Positions 21,749 to 34,540 of a stretch of DNA of 64,000 nucleotides are shown here, one piece after another. The stretch covers positions 286,476 through 350,475 of the forward strand of contig QEOQ01000694.1 of assembly GCA_010279815.1 (NCBI GenBank), in the 5' to 3' direction. Source of the stretch: Brachionus plicatilis (Eukaryota > Rotifera > Eurotatoria > Ploima > Brachionidae). The notes under the pieces were generated by a model. It saw only the letters and a program-made list of their open reading frames with translations. It was not told the origin of the DNA and did no database searches. Each line of letters opens with the position of its first letter. Within the stretch, counting starts at the first letter, position 1. A program made the translations under genes and the position numbers.

Positions 21749-24700
21749 AAACGGGTTTATGTGACGCAATATTATTTAATCTGTGTCATTTTATTGTTTT
21801 TGTTAATAAATTTTTTTTTAAATTTATATTTTAAAATCGATAAAAAGCGGTGATGAGTCCGATAATTTGAAGTTGAGGATTTTTTGCCTAAATCTAGATC
21901 AGTCAAGTTGTATTTTAGATTCTATTTTTTTTAAACCTTTTTTTTTTGTTAATTAAAAAAAAAACAAAATTTTTTTTTCGCAATTTTTTATTATCTTTAG
22001 CAAAAAAAGCAAGTAGTGAAATACTTGACTAAAGTTTGTTTGAAAAGCTAAATGTTTTGTTTAAATAAAGAAAAATAATCTAGCTGTGCTATGATTTGAA
22101 ATTATTTGAAAATCTAATATTTAACTTAAGTTTTTTTTTTAATTAGTTGAAGATTTTGTTTGTTCAATTTTTTAACAATGTCAAAATTTGTTTAAAATTA
22201 ATAACTCTGAAATTTAAGAAGAAAATTGGATGTTGGAAACGATATTCTGTTAGGTTCAAATAACACATTATTTGTTTGTAACAATTTTTTTTGTCGAGGA
22301 TTTAGAAAAAAATACTAATTTTTTATAATTATTTTATTTTTTTGGAGAAAAATAGGGCCATTTAAAATTTATTAAAAAATTAACTTCCCTGAAGAGGTTT
22401 TTTTAATTTTTTGGAAAATAAAAATTTGATCATTAGTAATTTCCATTTTTATTCAGAAAGGAAATTAAAAACTCACGCCTAGAATTGTTTTAAGCCACTA
22501 TGTAATTTAAAAATATTTTTAATATTATATTTTTATTAAATTTTGATTAAAAAGTTAATTTTGAGATATCAATTTTTTTCTTTCTAGATGAACAATTGCT
22601 TTAACTAAACTTTGCAGGCATTTAAACTTTTTTCCTTTACCATACTAATACAAAGTTTTAGATCCTATCTAGGCAAAAATTATGTCTTTTTTAATTCTTC
22701 GCCAGCTCTCTTTTGTCTTCTGACTGATCTATTCATTCAAAAAATGTATATTAATCTTTTTAAAAAACCGTAAATTCATCTAAGAAAATAAATGTTATTT
22801 TATTTTTTTTACAACACATATAGTAAGGCTTACCATAATTTTTTTTTATTAAAATAATATAATAAAAAAAAAGAAGTAGTGTAAATAGTCTCAATGAACG
22901 ATTTGGCGATTTTTTCAAGCTTTTTATGAGGATAAGAACTTGTGGCACCCTCAATATACCATCCTAAAAGATCCTAAAAGATTTTTCTTTTCCAATATTG
23001 TTCTAGTCATTCAATTAGTTCGCTATTTGCTGAATTAAGATTTTAAGTCATAATTAAGATTTTTCGAATCATTATACAGAACTATTTCGGCAGAATGTAA
23101 ATAATTTTACATATTTACATTTTCTAAGATTTGATACAATATTTCGGAAAATTAAAAAAAAATTCATTGTAAAAATCCAAAATAAACATTGTCAAAACTT
23201 TTTAAAAAAAATATAAGAAAATGTAAAAATATAAAAATTTAAAATTATTCACATTTTGCCAATATTTCATTTTTAAAGAGAACAAGTAAGTCACCAATTT
23301 TAAATCAGATTTAAAATTGGGATTTTTAAATTTTAAATTTTTATCGGATTTAAATTTAGTAAAAAAGGCAGCTTTTTACTCTTTGAAATGAAAGCTGTCT
23401 TTTTTACTGATAATTATTAAATTGTTTGCATTATATGCATACTTCTCACATTTATTCATTAAAACAGTTGACAAATCATTTAAATACTAAAAATTAATGA
23501 GGCTTTTAGACTGGTCCTTTTGGAGATATTCAGAAATAAAAATCATTGATTGTTTGTTATCAAATTTAAAAAATTGAAAGAAAAATTTTCAAACAAAAAT
23601 AAATTTATTACACACAATTTTTGGCATAAAAATTATCACTTGAAAACATATAAATTTTAGCTTTCAGATTTTTACAAAATATCTAGATAATTTTATAAGT
23701 CTAAATGACACGAATACTTAAAAATGTATTATAGTATTTATTTTCGATTAATTATTTTTTCAAAAATTTAAATGAACAAAATTTACTGATGGAACTTAAA
23801 AAAAAGAGGAATTATAGAATAACAAACATATAAGTATCAGAGTTATATTCAAATTAAATTTTATTTTGTAGAAAAATTATATTTTTTTTTGAAAAATAAA
23901 ACAACTAAAATAACGAACACAATTTTTTTCTATATTCAAAAGAAAAAACATACGAATCATTTTTCGTTTGTTTTGTAATAATTTGTAAAAATTGTAATAA
24001 AATTTTTAAATCGCCCTTATTGCTTCGTATAGAAATAATGAATGCCCTTTTACATTCTATTTCACAATTATGATATTGTATTTTTCGATTGGATTCAAGA
24101 TTTTAACTCATTAGGGAAGCCTCTATAAATTTCATGATGAATCTATTTTTCCTACTTCTTCCCTTTTCTTCACTCATTCTCAGATTTTAAAAGTATTTTA
24201 AAATAACCATTCAGTCTGAATCACAAGAATTCAACTAGAAACAGTTTCGAAAAGACTTTTTTAGTTCAGTGAGAGATATTTTAAGGGCAGGATTGATAGA
24301 TTATGTTCCATTTGTTGTCAGACTTGTAATTTGCAAGTCAATAATTTCAAATTAAAATTTATTTAATTAACAAAGACAGTTATTTGTAATTTATTTTTTT
24401 ATTTTCCATAAGTTTAATAATTAGTCAGTCTTCACGTGGAATTTTTTCCATAACTATTAGAAAATTTCATAAGTTTTTCATTAAATTTGGTGTTCAAGCT
24501 GATTTAATTATGTCTAAAAATTTATTAGCTGCCTTAAAAAAGTTTTCAAAAATAACTATAAGCAAATATTTTTTTGGTCTCTTATTCTATTCCTCTGATA
24601 GTTCGATTTAAAAAGCAATTTTTAAACTGAATTACTCAATAAAGAGAAAAATTCGAATCATCTTTGTGTGTTTAAATATTTTCACATCAATGATTGCAAA

Positions 24701-25411
24701 TTTTTAAATAACTTTTAATAATCACGTGAAAAATTTTTTTATTTTTATTTTCATAGCTAACTTTCAATACATAAATAAGAGAAAATGTTTTAATTTTTTG
24801 TCTAGTGATCTATAGCTTTCTCTACAAACAAATAAAGTAAATTTACTCCAAGAAATTGAACATTTACCGTGTTGACATGGTTATTGTGATTTACTATTTT
24901 TACGTAAATTAATTGTAGCTCACTTTGGTAATTTCACGTAAAAATGTTAATTCAAAAAAATGATTTAGTAGTAATATTTATTAATTGAATTTAATTTAAT
25001 TTATTTATTTCAATAAACGCCTTAAAGGCGATGTAAAAAAAAATTTAATAAATAAATATTAAAAATTGACTTTTTCGTATTTCTTTTTTAAATCAAAAAT
25101 ATATTTTAATATTTTTTACTGAATTTTATTTGCAAAAATTTCTGTAATTGAGGTAAAAATTCCACCAAAAATATAGAAAAATTGAAGAAAAATAGATTTT
25201 TTAGAAAAGAATGGATCTAAATTTTATTGAAAAAATACCCTAATGATTCGAAATCGTTTTAAATTTTACAAAAGCGGAAAAAGAACAAATTTGAGAATAA
25301 AAATTATTATTTCATTTAAACAATTATTTTTAAAAAAATGGAAAACTTTTTTAAACATTTAGAATGATTTAATATTCAAGTAAAAAATTTAATTTTGCTT
25401 ATACCAATACA
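21749..25411. other. VAChT-ChAT interval (probable ChAT intron 1)
   Basis: No coding sequence. A small hairpin lies at 23360-23407 (AAAGGCAGCTTTT... with AAAGCTGTCTTTTTTAC). A LINE-like terminal hairpin (ACGCCTTAAAGGCGAT) followed by AAATAAATA-type sequence lies at 25017-25060. The rest is AT-rich with nothing recognisable. Confidence 0.5.
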
Positions 25412-28400
25412 ATGAATAGTGTAGTTACCAGGAGATCAATGATATTAGAGGCTAACAAAAGTCATTGCCTCTTAAAATACATAGAAAATCTCCTCAAAAA
25501 ACAGCGAGAAGACCCAGACTATGCTAAATGGGACGTCACTGTATAAACATTTTATTTTTCCATTTTTTTTAATCATAATTTTATTTTTTTAAGAAGCCAT
25601 TGCCAAAACTACCTGTTCCTGATCTCAAGCACACTCTTGAAAAATATCTTCGGTGTTTGATGCCAATTCTTAGCGAAGAAGCCTATGATCGCACCGAAAA
25701 AATAGTAACAGAGTTTATTGCTGATGGAGGAATTGGAGAAAAGCTACAAGAAGTATTAATCAAAGAATCAGAAATTAAAGAAAATTGGGTCTATGACTGG
25801 TGGCTCGAGGACATGTACTTATTTAACAAACTACCATTGCCAATCAATTCAAATCCAGGAATGATTTTTCCCAAAGAAAATTTCAATGACGAAGATGATC
25901 AATTAAAGTTTGCTGCTAGACTAATATCAGGCATCATGGACTATAAATTTGTTATTGATCAGTAAAAAAATCTAAAAATAAAGTTTTTTATTGATTAATT
26001 TTTTTAGGAAAAAAATTCCGGTTGATAGATGCTCATGGCGGGAAAAAGGTCAGCCACTTTGTATGGAACAGTATTATCGTTTGTTTTCGTCGTATAGAGT
26101 TCCAGGAATAGATAAAGACAAACTTGTCATTTCCAACACCAATTTGCTGGCTGAACCCGAACATGTGATTGTTATCAGTCGTAATCAGGTTTTTGAATTT
26201 TTAATTAATAAGGAATAAAATAATTTTAGATTTAATTAGATGTTTGTTTTGGATGTTATAGTTAATTTTACTAGACTTAGTGAAGATCAGCTGTATCATC
26301 AACTAAAAAGAATAAAAAGGCTTTCTGAAGAAGATGAAAATACATTTTCAGATGTTGGGTTTTTGACATCATTACCAAGAGATGAGTGGGCCAAAGCAAG
26401 ATTGGAGCTTTTAAGAGGTGATTATTATTAATTGACAATAGAAATCAAAAATATTTTTTTTCAGATTCTACTAATAGAGATTGTATTGATATGATCGAAA
26501 GGTGCATTTTTATAGTATGTCTGGATAAAAAAGTCAATCACAATTCAAATAAAGAAAATATTATTTCAAATGACACAAGTGAACTTAGCACTCTTCAAAT
26601 GAGAGACTTTGCTTTTCAGATGCTGCATGGGTGCTCTAGTGAGGACAATAGCGGAAATCGATGGTTTGATAAGACTATGCAGTTTGTTATATCCGAAGAT
26701 GGCGTGTGTGGCCTTAATTATGAGCATTCTACTGCTGAAGGAATTGTAGTTATTCAATTGAGTGAACATTTATTCAGATATATGTAATTGTTTTTATATT
26801 TTTATAATATTAAACACAGATAGGAGTAAAAGAGAGAATGATAATTTAACAATCAATTAAAGAATGAAAATAGTGAATTTAAAAAAAGAAAAAATAAATA
26901 TTATTACTTTGGATCTTAAGTTATTAAATATTGATTGATAAAAAAATAGATTGAATATTCTCTTTTACTTAAAATTTCAATGTACTTGGTGCACCCTTTG
27001 ATATTTTTTAAAAATAGAATTTTCTTATTTTTCTCTAGTGAAGCTAAAAAACAAATTATTTTAATTTGATCGTTTCAGTTCAGTTCATTAAATTTTAATA
27101 GTACCTAAATAAGAAAAGATTAAATAAAATAAGTTATAATTTTTAGTTTTTTTGATCAATTCCAAAATAAATTTCTAATATTCTATGCAAAAAGCACTTT
27201 TTTAATAATTTGTAAAATATAAGAAAACAAATTTTTTTTTTGTTAGGAATAATAGTTTTCTAAGATTTGAAAAAAAATTAGATAAGATAAATATCAATCC
27301 AAATCTGCAAATGGCAGATTATCATGGAAAAAAATTTTAGACCAGAGATCAGAATTAATATTTAAAATTAAAACCTCGTTGCGAAAAAAATTTGAAAAAA
27401 ACATGAAACAAAGACAGCAAAAGAGTTTTTAATATGATAATTTTTTAAAAAAAAGATGATGATTTTGAAAAAGCAGTAAATTAATTTTAATTTACCACAT
27501 AAATCACATACTTCTTGAATTTTTGAAATAAAATTTTTCAAAATTATATTAAAATTTTATTTAATCAAATAATATAGTCAAACTTTTTATTTAAGTGTAA
27601 AAATGAGTTTAAAACATTTTGATAATTCTCACTTGAAGCTTGATTTTAATTTAAAAAATTTGCATTTAATTTTTAACTAAAATGATATTAAAAGTGAAGA
27701 AAAACGTAAGCAAAAATTTTACCGAATGCCATCTATTTGCGAGCTGCCTGTTCCACGGAAATTAAGATGGTTAATATCAGAGCCAATTTCAGTTCAAATC
27801 CAAGAAGCTAAATACAGTTTTGACGGGTAAATTTTTATTTAAATTTAAATCATTCAAAATTTTTTTTCCTAGGCGAATAGATGATTTGGATCTTTATGTT
27901 ATCAAATTTGAAAAATTCGGACGCGATTTTCCGAAAAAGATCAAAACAAGTCCTGATAGTTTTATTCAGGTATCGCTTCAGTTCGCCTACTACAGGTTTT
28001 TATCATCTTGATAAATGAAAAAAAAAATTAATTAACAATTAAAGAATGTACTGTCGATTAGTATCTACTTATGAAAGTGCCTCGACTAGAAGATTTCGTC
28101 ATGGCCGAGTGGACAACATAAGGGCAAACTCTTGTGAGGCACTTGCTTGGATTAAATCAATGCAGCCAGACTCAGCTTTAAGTGTAATTTTAAATAAGAA
28201 TCTTTTTATTTTAATTTTATTAAATTTTTTTCAAGAATAAAGAAAAATATGAATTATTTCGAAAAGCTGTGCAGTATCAGACAGACTTAATGATTGATGT
28301 ATGACTTTTTTAATAATTGAAAATAACAGATTAAGAAATTTTAAAATTATTAGAATATTCTTGGTAATGGTATGGATTGTCACTTATTGGCTTTGAAAAA

Positions 28401-28752
28401 GATTGCGGCTGAGAACGGCTATGGCACGCCGAATCTCTTTACCGACAAGTCGTTTGAGATGAGCAATCATTTTTCACTGTCAACAAGTCAAGTAAAAATT
28501 AATTTTATTCCTAAATTAAGTTTATATTAAATTTGAAAGATTCCTACTACAATGGATGGATCATTCATGTGTTACGGACCTGTTGTGCATGACGGCTATG
28601 GCTGTGCTTATAATCCCAAACCTAATTATATTTTGTTTGCCATATCTTCATTTAATTCATGTTCCATGACTAGTAGCAGCCTTTTTGCTGAGTCGTTAGA
28701 AAAATGTCTTGTAGAAATTTATGATTTATGCTCGGAGTTTTTGAATCAGTAG
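25412..28752 (+). CDS. ChAT: Choline acetyltransferase, 11 coding exons
   Basis: Exons: 25412-25540, 25594-25961, 26008-26188, 26240-26417, 26465-26783, 27695-27826, 27873-27995, 28045-28183, 28236-28298, 28354-28491, 28540-28752; all junctions are GT-AG and in phase, giving 660 residues. It makes acetylcholine from acetyl-CoA and choline in cholinergic neurons. The carnitine/choline acyltransferase fold is clear: '[17 protein letters not shown]' near the start, '[16 protein letters not shown]', the catalytic His in '[12 protein letters not shown]', '[19 protein letters not shown]' and '[19 protein letters not shown]'. The initiator is uncertain: ATG 25412 and an in-frame ATG at codon 10 are both possible, and the exon may begin at an internal AG. 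The start of exon 6 was chosen by phase and is the least certain junction. Intron 5 is 911 bp; the others are 46-56 bp. AATAAA occurs at 28861. Confidence 0.96.
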
Positions 28753-28866
28753 ATCAAAATTTTTAGAGACATTGTTTAGATATTTTCTATGCATTTTTTT
28801 AATTTATTTTCTTGACCAAATAAGACATATCAAATTGTACAAATCGTAATTTAAATTTTTAATAAA

Positions 28867-29532
28867 GGTTTTAATTCTTCAAAATTATTTTTTGAATTTA
28901 TTCTTTATTCTTAGAAAATTGGTATATTAAAGTAAATGATATGTAATTTTAAACATCATGCTCAAAAATAATTCCTTAAAAAGGTTTAATTTTATTATTT
29001 GGTTTGGTTATCAAAAAATAACTGTAAATATTTGAAAAATAAGCTTTACAAAATTGAATCACATTTTTAAATCGCCGAATATGGTTTAACTTTAAGAAAT
29101 AAATAAATAGAAAAATAAATTATTTAATAGCAGCAACAATCTAATTGATTCAAAAAATCGAAAAATGTTGGAAAAAACTTTTTATTATTTATTTATTTAT
29201 TTGTTAATTTGTATCGAGCTAATGCTCCTTCAGAATAAAATATTAAAAAAAAATTAAAATAAAGTTAAATAAGATAATATAAAATAAATAAAAATAAAAA
29301 ATGGATAAATAAGTCTAAGTAATAAAAAGAAAATTAAAAACGATAAGTTGAAAAAGCTAGAGGTTAGACATGTTTAAAAATTTGATAGTTCAGGAAAAAT
29401 GAATAAATTTTTAGGTAGCAATTACACAATGGAGTTGGATATTCGATATATCTTGATTCGAAACCTTCTATATATTTTTCCAGCAGTTTGACGACCAGCT
29501 GAATAGAATAACTCAATCCTGCCCTGAAATAT
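28867..29532. other. Intergenic region with LINE tail
   Basis: Non-coding. At 29210-29234 the LINE terminal word GTATCGAGCTAATGCTCCTT occurs in minus-strand orientation, preceded by TTTATTTATTTATT. Nothing else is recognisable. Confidence 0.5.
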
Positions 29533-29645
29533 CTCGGTATTGTGAATTTCAGATACAAATTGAACAAAAATTCTTCATTTTTTGATAAATAATAATTAAA
29601 GTTGATAAGAAAATATTAGAAAAAATACTGCAACATAGTGCAACA
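29533..29645. repeat. Solo arm of a palindrome family
   Basis: This 113-bp stretch (GGTATTGTGAATTTCAGATA ... AATACTGCAACATAG) is clearly related to the left arm of the inverted-repeat element at 50476-50855. Only one arm is present here, directly abutting a LINE fragment. Confidence 0.65.
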
Positions 29646-29649
29646 TATT

Positions 29650-29830
29650 TCTGAATTACTGCTGGCCAAACTTGAATGTTATGGCTTTTCAGGTAAAATT
29701 CTAAACTGGCTCAAAGATTTTTTTACAAATAGAACGCGCGTTTGTAAGACCACATCTTGAATACTGTACAGCAACCTTTGCAACAGAAACAAATGATTGA
29801 AATCGAAAATATCCTTTCTTAAATAAAATG
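29650..29830 (+). pseudogene. LINE reverse transcriptase fragment with internal deletion
   Basis: The frame at 29655 reads 'LLLAKLECYGFSGKILNWLK' and 'FFTNRTR', the LINE RT segment 'L..KL..yGi.G..l.Wi..fL..R'. A few bases on, another frame reads 'VRPHLEYCTATFATE', matching 'vRphLEYcs.vW.p', normally about 100 residues downstream and past the catalytic FADD. The active site has therefore been deleted and the ends joined out of frame. Confidence 0.85.
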
Positions 29831-30279
29831 ATCCTGGCCATGAGTTTTTCAAATAATGCGATGACAATGAAGATGAATTTAACCAAGATAATGAAATTTT
29901 TTACCCACTTTTTCCAAAAAAGCCAAGAAGAAAAACAATTTTGTGAAAAAAACAAAAGCAATTTGAAAACAATTATTTTTTCGAGACCAAAACGAACCTA
30001 ATTCACGATTAATTTAACCACAAATATTTAAAAAATTTATAATAAATCGAAAAAAAGTAAAAAATATCAAAAATAAATCTTTTTTTTTAGGATTGCTTAT
30101 TAAATTATCACTATTTAGTAATTTAGGTAAATGTTGATTTTTATTCAAAAGTCGAAACTATACGAAAAAAAAAATCCAGAACTTGTAAAGTGACACAGAA
30201 TTTTTTGTTTAAGGATATTTTTTTTTAAGGAATTTTGATAAAGATAAAATTTTAATATTCATTATTATCTATTAAAATA

Positions 30280-30858
30280 AAAATTTTCGGCATCTTGAAG
30301 CTGATGATCAACTCAAAATATCATTTCAATTCACGGAATTTATCTTGAGATATTTAAATTAATCATTGAATTAATTTAAATAATTTAATGTAGAAATTTT
30401 CTACAAGTAATGTAGATTTAAAAAATTAAATAATTAAGAAAAATATTTTCTCAATCCATTGATAAAATCGATTTTTAAATTTAAATGCATCCAACCCAAT
30501 TTTTGTAAATTTTATTTTGAATTTTTTTTTCAAAAGTCCTTGTGTTTAGCATTCAAATTAAATTTAAAAATGAAATGAAATTTAAAATTCCAAATATGTA
30601 ATAAAATGAAAAGATACATCTTTCCTTCCGATAGTTTTAATTGAAAAAATTCAAAATAAACTTAACAAAAATTAAATGCATTTAGATTTAGATTATTTAA
30701 ATAGATTGAGAAAATATTTTTTTTAATTATTTTATTTTTTAATTCTACATAACTTGTAGAGAATGGTTACATTAAATTATTTAAATTAATTCAAAGATTA
30801 ATTCTGATAAAAATGAACTCTGTGAATTGGTAACCAACTTCAAGATTCCAAATTTTCA
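30280..30858. repeat. Inverted-repeat element, about 580 bp
   Basis: Left arm words GCATCTTGAAG, TTTAAATAATTTAATGTA, CTACAAGTAATGTAGA and GAAAAATATTTTCTCAATC return reverse-complemented in the right arm (30680-30858) in mirror order. Arms are about 240 bp with frequent mismatches, so this is an older palindrome without coding content. Confidence 0.7.
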
Positions 30859-30962
30859 ACATGTTTTCTGGAAAAATTAATATTATTAAGTAAAATTAGT
30901 GAAATAATAAATTATAAGAATTATTAACACACCGAAGATTATTCAGAAGAAAACTGATGAGG

Positions 30963-31200
30963 TTGAGCAAAGAAAATTTTTGATAAAATTTCAAGCGCTC
31001 AATCTTGCTCAAAAAGTTTTAGATGCGCAATTAAATTTCATCGCAGATTTTAAATTTTTTTAATATTTCAAGGCTTTATTTTTGAACTTTTGAAAAAGGA
31101 TTGTAATTTCTAAAAATGCAATGAAATTTAATTGTGCATTTAAAAATGTTTGAGCAAGATTGAGCGCTAGAAATTTGATCAAAAATTTCACTTTGCTTGA
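30963..31200. repeat. Inverted-repeat element, about 240 bp
   Basis: The left arm (TGAGCAAAG ... GCGCTCAATCTTGCTCAAAAA ... ATTAAATTTCATCGCA) and right arm (TGCAATGAAATTTAATTGTG ... GAGCAAGATTGAGCGCT ... CTTTGCTTGA) are reverse complements over about 85 bp with few mismatches. There is no coding content; it is MITE-like. Confidence 0.75.
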
Positions 31201-31345
31201 GGTTGAGAAAATCACTTATCACGGATCGGAATAAGTATTTTGATTTACCGCCACAATATATTCCAGCTCAATACTTTCCGTTTCCTCAACAAGCAACCCA
31301 ATAAACCCAATATAGATTATCTATCTGTAACTATTAAAAAAAAAT

Positions 31346-31933
31346 AGGGTTGGTCGACCGGTTAGAGGTAACCGGTTTTTAACCGGTTAAGTTTTAAGCC
31401 GGATAGGATGTATAACCGGTTATCAAAACCGGTTAAGATGGATAACCGGTTATCAAAACCGGTTAAGATGGATAACCGGCTATCAAAACCGGTTAAGATG
31501 GATAACCGGTTATCAAATTAAAATGAATTTTCTGGTGATATTTTTCTGAATTTTTTTTTTCTAAATAAATTATTTTTAAAAAATCAAATTTTGAAAATCT
31601 TCACAAAGAAGTCTTTTTGAAAATAGAAATTTTTACAAATTAAAACTAGACTGGTGATGCCGGTTTTTTAAAATCCTAAAAGTTTTCAAATCGATTTTGA
31701 TAATCGGTTATCCATCTTAACCGGTTTTGATAACCGGTTATTGATTCAAACTGGTTTTGATAACCGGTTATTGATTCAAACTGGTTTTGATAACCGGTTA
31801 TTGATTCAAACTGGTTTTGATAACCGGTTATTGATTCAAACTGGTTTTGATAACCGGTTACAGATTCAAACCGGTTTTATTTTTTGACTGATTTTTAAAA
31901 ACCGGTTAGGTTTCTAACCGGTCGACCAACCCT
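31346..31933. mobile_element. 588-bp hAT-like MITE built of 30-bp tandem repeats
   Basis: The ends are perfect inverted repeats of about 20 bp (AGGGTTGGTCGACCGGTTAG and its complement). Both flanks are runs of A, compatible with an 8-bp A-rich target duplication. Inside, the left arm has about four 30-bp units (GATAACCGGTTATCAAAACC...) and the right arm about five units with GATAACCGGTTATTGATTCA. ACCGGTT recurs throughout. The central 170 bp is unique. It encodes no protein. Confidence 0.8.
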
Positions 31934-32235
31934 AAAAAAAACAATAAAATTCAGAAAATGTAACTTTGAAATCTTTTATAAGAAAATTTATGTCGGGTTT
32001 GTGATCAAACAATTGTTTGTAGCTTATTTTTTGATTATTTAAAAAAAATACGAATTAAATATTATACAGAGGAATAATAAATTTAGTTAAAAAATTTTAA
32101 GTAAAAGTATTTAAGCATAATGACATTATCAGACTATAAATATAACTAGTTCAAGATATTCGTTTGAATCCTCATGAAAATAAAAATTGAAATTTTAAAT
32201 TGAAACTGAAAAAAAAATTTAAAATGTTTAAAGTT

Positions 32236-32396
32236 TTGTGAAGTTCAGTACATAAGAACAGAACAAAGTGTAAAAAAAATAAATAACTTTTTTTTTTAAA
32301 AGTTTAAAATTAATTCTGTGAATGCAGAATGATGCAACATTCAAAGTTGCATCAACTGTCCATGTCTGCTAATGATGTGCAAAATCTATGCTAAAC
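32236..32396 (+). repeat. Dispersed repeat, copy 1
   Basis: A block of about 150 bp (GTTTTGTGAAGTTCAGTACA ... CATTCAAAGTTGCATCAACT ... TGCTAATGATGTGCAAAAT) is strongly similar and in the same orientation to 52664-52807 inside a POLR1C intron. Function unknown. Confidence 0.75.
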
Positions 32397-32407
32397 ATAA
32401 AGTATTT

Positions 32408-32443
32408 CATAAAGTAATGCAACTAACATTGCATTACTTTATG
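32408..32443. repeat. Perfect 15-bp stem hairpin
   Basis: CATAAAGTAATGCAA and TTGCATTACTTTATG are perfect complements separated by six bases. It follows directly on the dispersed repeat and may be part of it. Confidence 0.7.
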
Positions 32444-32599
32444 TTTTTATTTTCTTTTTCAATAATTATTTTTTCAAATTTCTCTATATGTTTTTTTTAT
32501 ATGACTTTATCTTTTAATATGTTTTTTTTACCTCGTCCAAATATCCATTTCCCATACTTTTTGGTGCTAGACAATAAAAAAATGGATTTAAGATTTGGA

Positions 32600-33095
32600 A
32601 AATATAGAGGAACAAAATTGATTTAATGTTTCTACAGTATTGGATGTTTAATAAGTATTTAGACCCATGTCACTTTAAAAGGGCGACCAGCTTCGATCGT
32701 GTAATATTTTTGTTTAAGGATAGACAAGAAAAATAACATTTATTTATTTATAATTTGACAAAAATTTGCCATTTCTAAACTTATTTATCTTCTATTATTA
32801 TTCTTATTTGCAAATCTGCTCTGGCCGAGGATCCTTTGTCTTATTTGATTTTACTTTTAATTCTTTTTTTGTCTTGCTTTCCTAAAGTTTCAATTTTGTA
32901 AACACGTGTCGCAAACTTCATCATGTTTCAATATATCTATTTTTAATTCCAGGTTATTTTACTCTTACAAATTTTATTCATATTTTTATTTTTATTTTAT
33001 TTCTTGATTTTATTTTACTTAATTTTTAGTTTTATTCTGAAGAAGCTTAAGCTCGGTACAGTTAACAAATAAATAAAAATAAATAATGATGTAGA
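32600..33095 (+). mobile_element. LINE 3' end
   Basis: A short frame ending at about 32737 (words YLDPCHFKRATSFDRVIFLF) is followed by about 300 bp without coding, then TCTGAAGAAGCTTAAGCTCG at 33036 and GTACAG, then AACAAATAAATAAAAATAAATAA. The terminal word is the reverse complement of the tails at 9441, 10071 and 29210, so this is a plus-strand copy of the same LINE family. The coding part is too short to be certain. Confidence 0.55.
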
Positions 33096-33904
33096 TGATG
33101 ATCTTTAAATCAAAAACAAAGTTTATGATTCATAAAAATCTCATATATCTTTCAGATACAGATAAGTAAAATGTTTTAATTTTGTTGGCAAAAAACTACA
33201 AAAATTACAAACAAAATTATATTAGGCATAGGTAAACTTTATTTGTTGAAAAATTCGAAAGACGCTAATAAACTATTACATTTTCAAAGTAAAATAATTA
33301 ATTAAATAACATCAAGAAGATCTCAAGATAAATATTAAATTGAAATATTTTAAGTAATAAAGATAACCATTGACACTCAGAATTAAGTTAATTGAAATAC
33401 CAGATAAATAATTTGATAAGTTATTCAATTTTAGGATCCTGGATCATAGTAGTCCTATAATCGGATCCTGAATCTTTAACTCAAATTATTTCAAGTGTAT
33501 TTTCATTTTTTTTTCTAATATTAGTTACCGAGGAAAAAATTAAAAATCAATTCTGAAAAATTGTTTTTGAAAAAAATTACTTTGACTTCTTGTTCCATAT
33601 GTCAAGATATTATAACCAATGGATAATATTTTATCACTCGAAAAATTGATGTCATTTCTTAATTATATTTTAATGAACTCAGCAAAAAATTACTCAAGGA
33701 CTTTGACCAAAGGCATTTTACTTTTTTATAATTATAATTACCAAATTTTAGATCATTTAAGTAGCGATGACTGAATGTTAGCATCTAAAATAAATTAAAT
33801 TTAAAAAAATGGAAAAAAATTCCAATAATAAGAATATTAATATTAATATTTTCGTTATTAATTTAAATCAATTTTATTTGTTGAACTCAGTGAAATGAAA
33901 ATAT

Positions 33905-34230
33905 CGCATAAAATAAAATTCATTTAAACTATTAAACAAATACCATGGTTAAACAGTTTTTTCGAAAAAATTTTTTTTCCTATCGTATTTTTTTCCCGTT
34001 AAATGATATACAATACTGCTATGATAAGTGTCTTTTTAGTAATTTAACGTAAATTTACCTAAACGTGAATTAAAGTGGAAAAACGAAAATATAGATAAAA
34101 CGAAACATATCGTAGCAGTACTGTATATCATTTACCAAGAATAAAATACGGAAGGAAAAAAATTTTTTTCGAAAAAACTGTCAAACAAAAGTATTTGTTT
34201 TATAGTTTAAGTGAATTTTATTTTATTCGA
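33905..34230. repeat. Inverted-repeat element, about 325 bp
   Basis: ACTATTAAACAAATACCATG, AACAGTTTTTTCGAAAAAATT and GATATACAATACTGCTA in the left arm return reverse-complemented at 34105-34225. Arms are about 115 bp with moderate divergence. A partial left arm copy (AACTATTAACAAATACTATT) stands at 36966-37030. Confidence 0.7.
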
Positions 34231-34540
34231 ATAAAAATGACGTAAAGGACATAAACCAACCCAAAATTGAATTTTTTTTAAAGGAATAAAACAAAACAGA
34301 TATCATAGAATTTAAGTAGACCAAGTAATACTTAAAATCACCAAGTTTCATAATTTTTGAAAATTCCGTTCATTTGGAAAATAACAGGCAAAGTTAGGCA
34401 CTTTTAAAAGTATGTTGTACTTGAAGCCCAATATCACAAGATGGAAATAACTCTATGATATCGCGGACCCCTCAATAGTTAGCTTAAAAGTGATAAAATA
34501 AAACTTAATAAACGATTTGACTTGATGATATATTTGGCTT

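Noticed and set aside
21845..21880. GTGATGAGTCCGATAATTTG resembles the hammerhead ribozyme core.
   Set aside because: The first core base is G rather than C, the stem II complement is missing and no GAAA follows at the right distance.
30951..30985. CTGATGAGGTTGAGCAAAGA then AAA could be a hammerhead core.
   Set aside because: The bases between CTGATGA and GAAA do not pair into stem II, and the site is explained by the inverted repeat at 30963.
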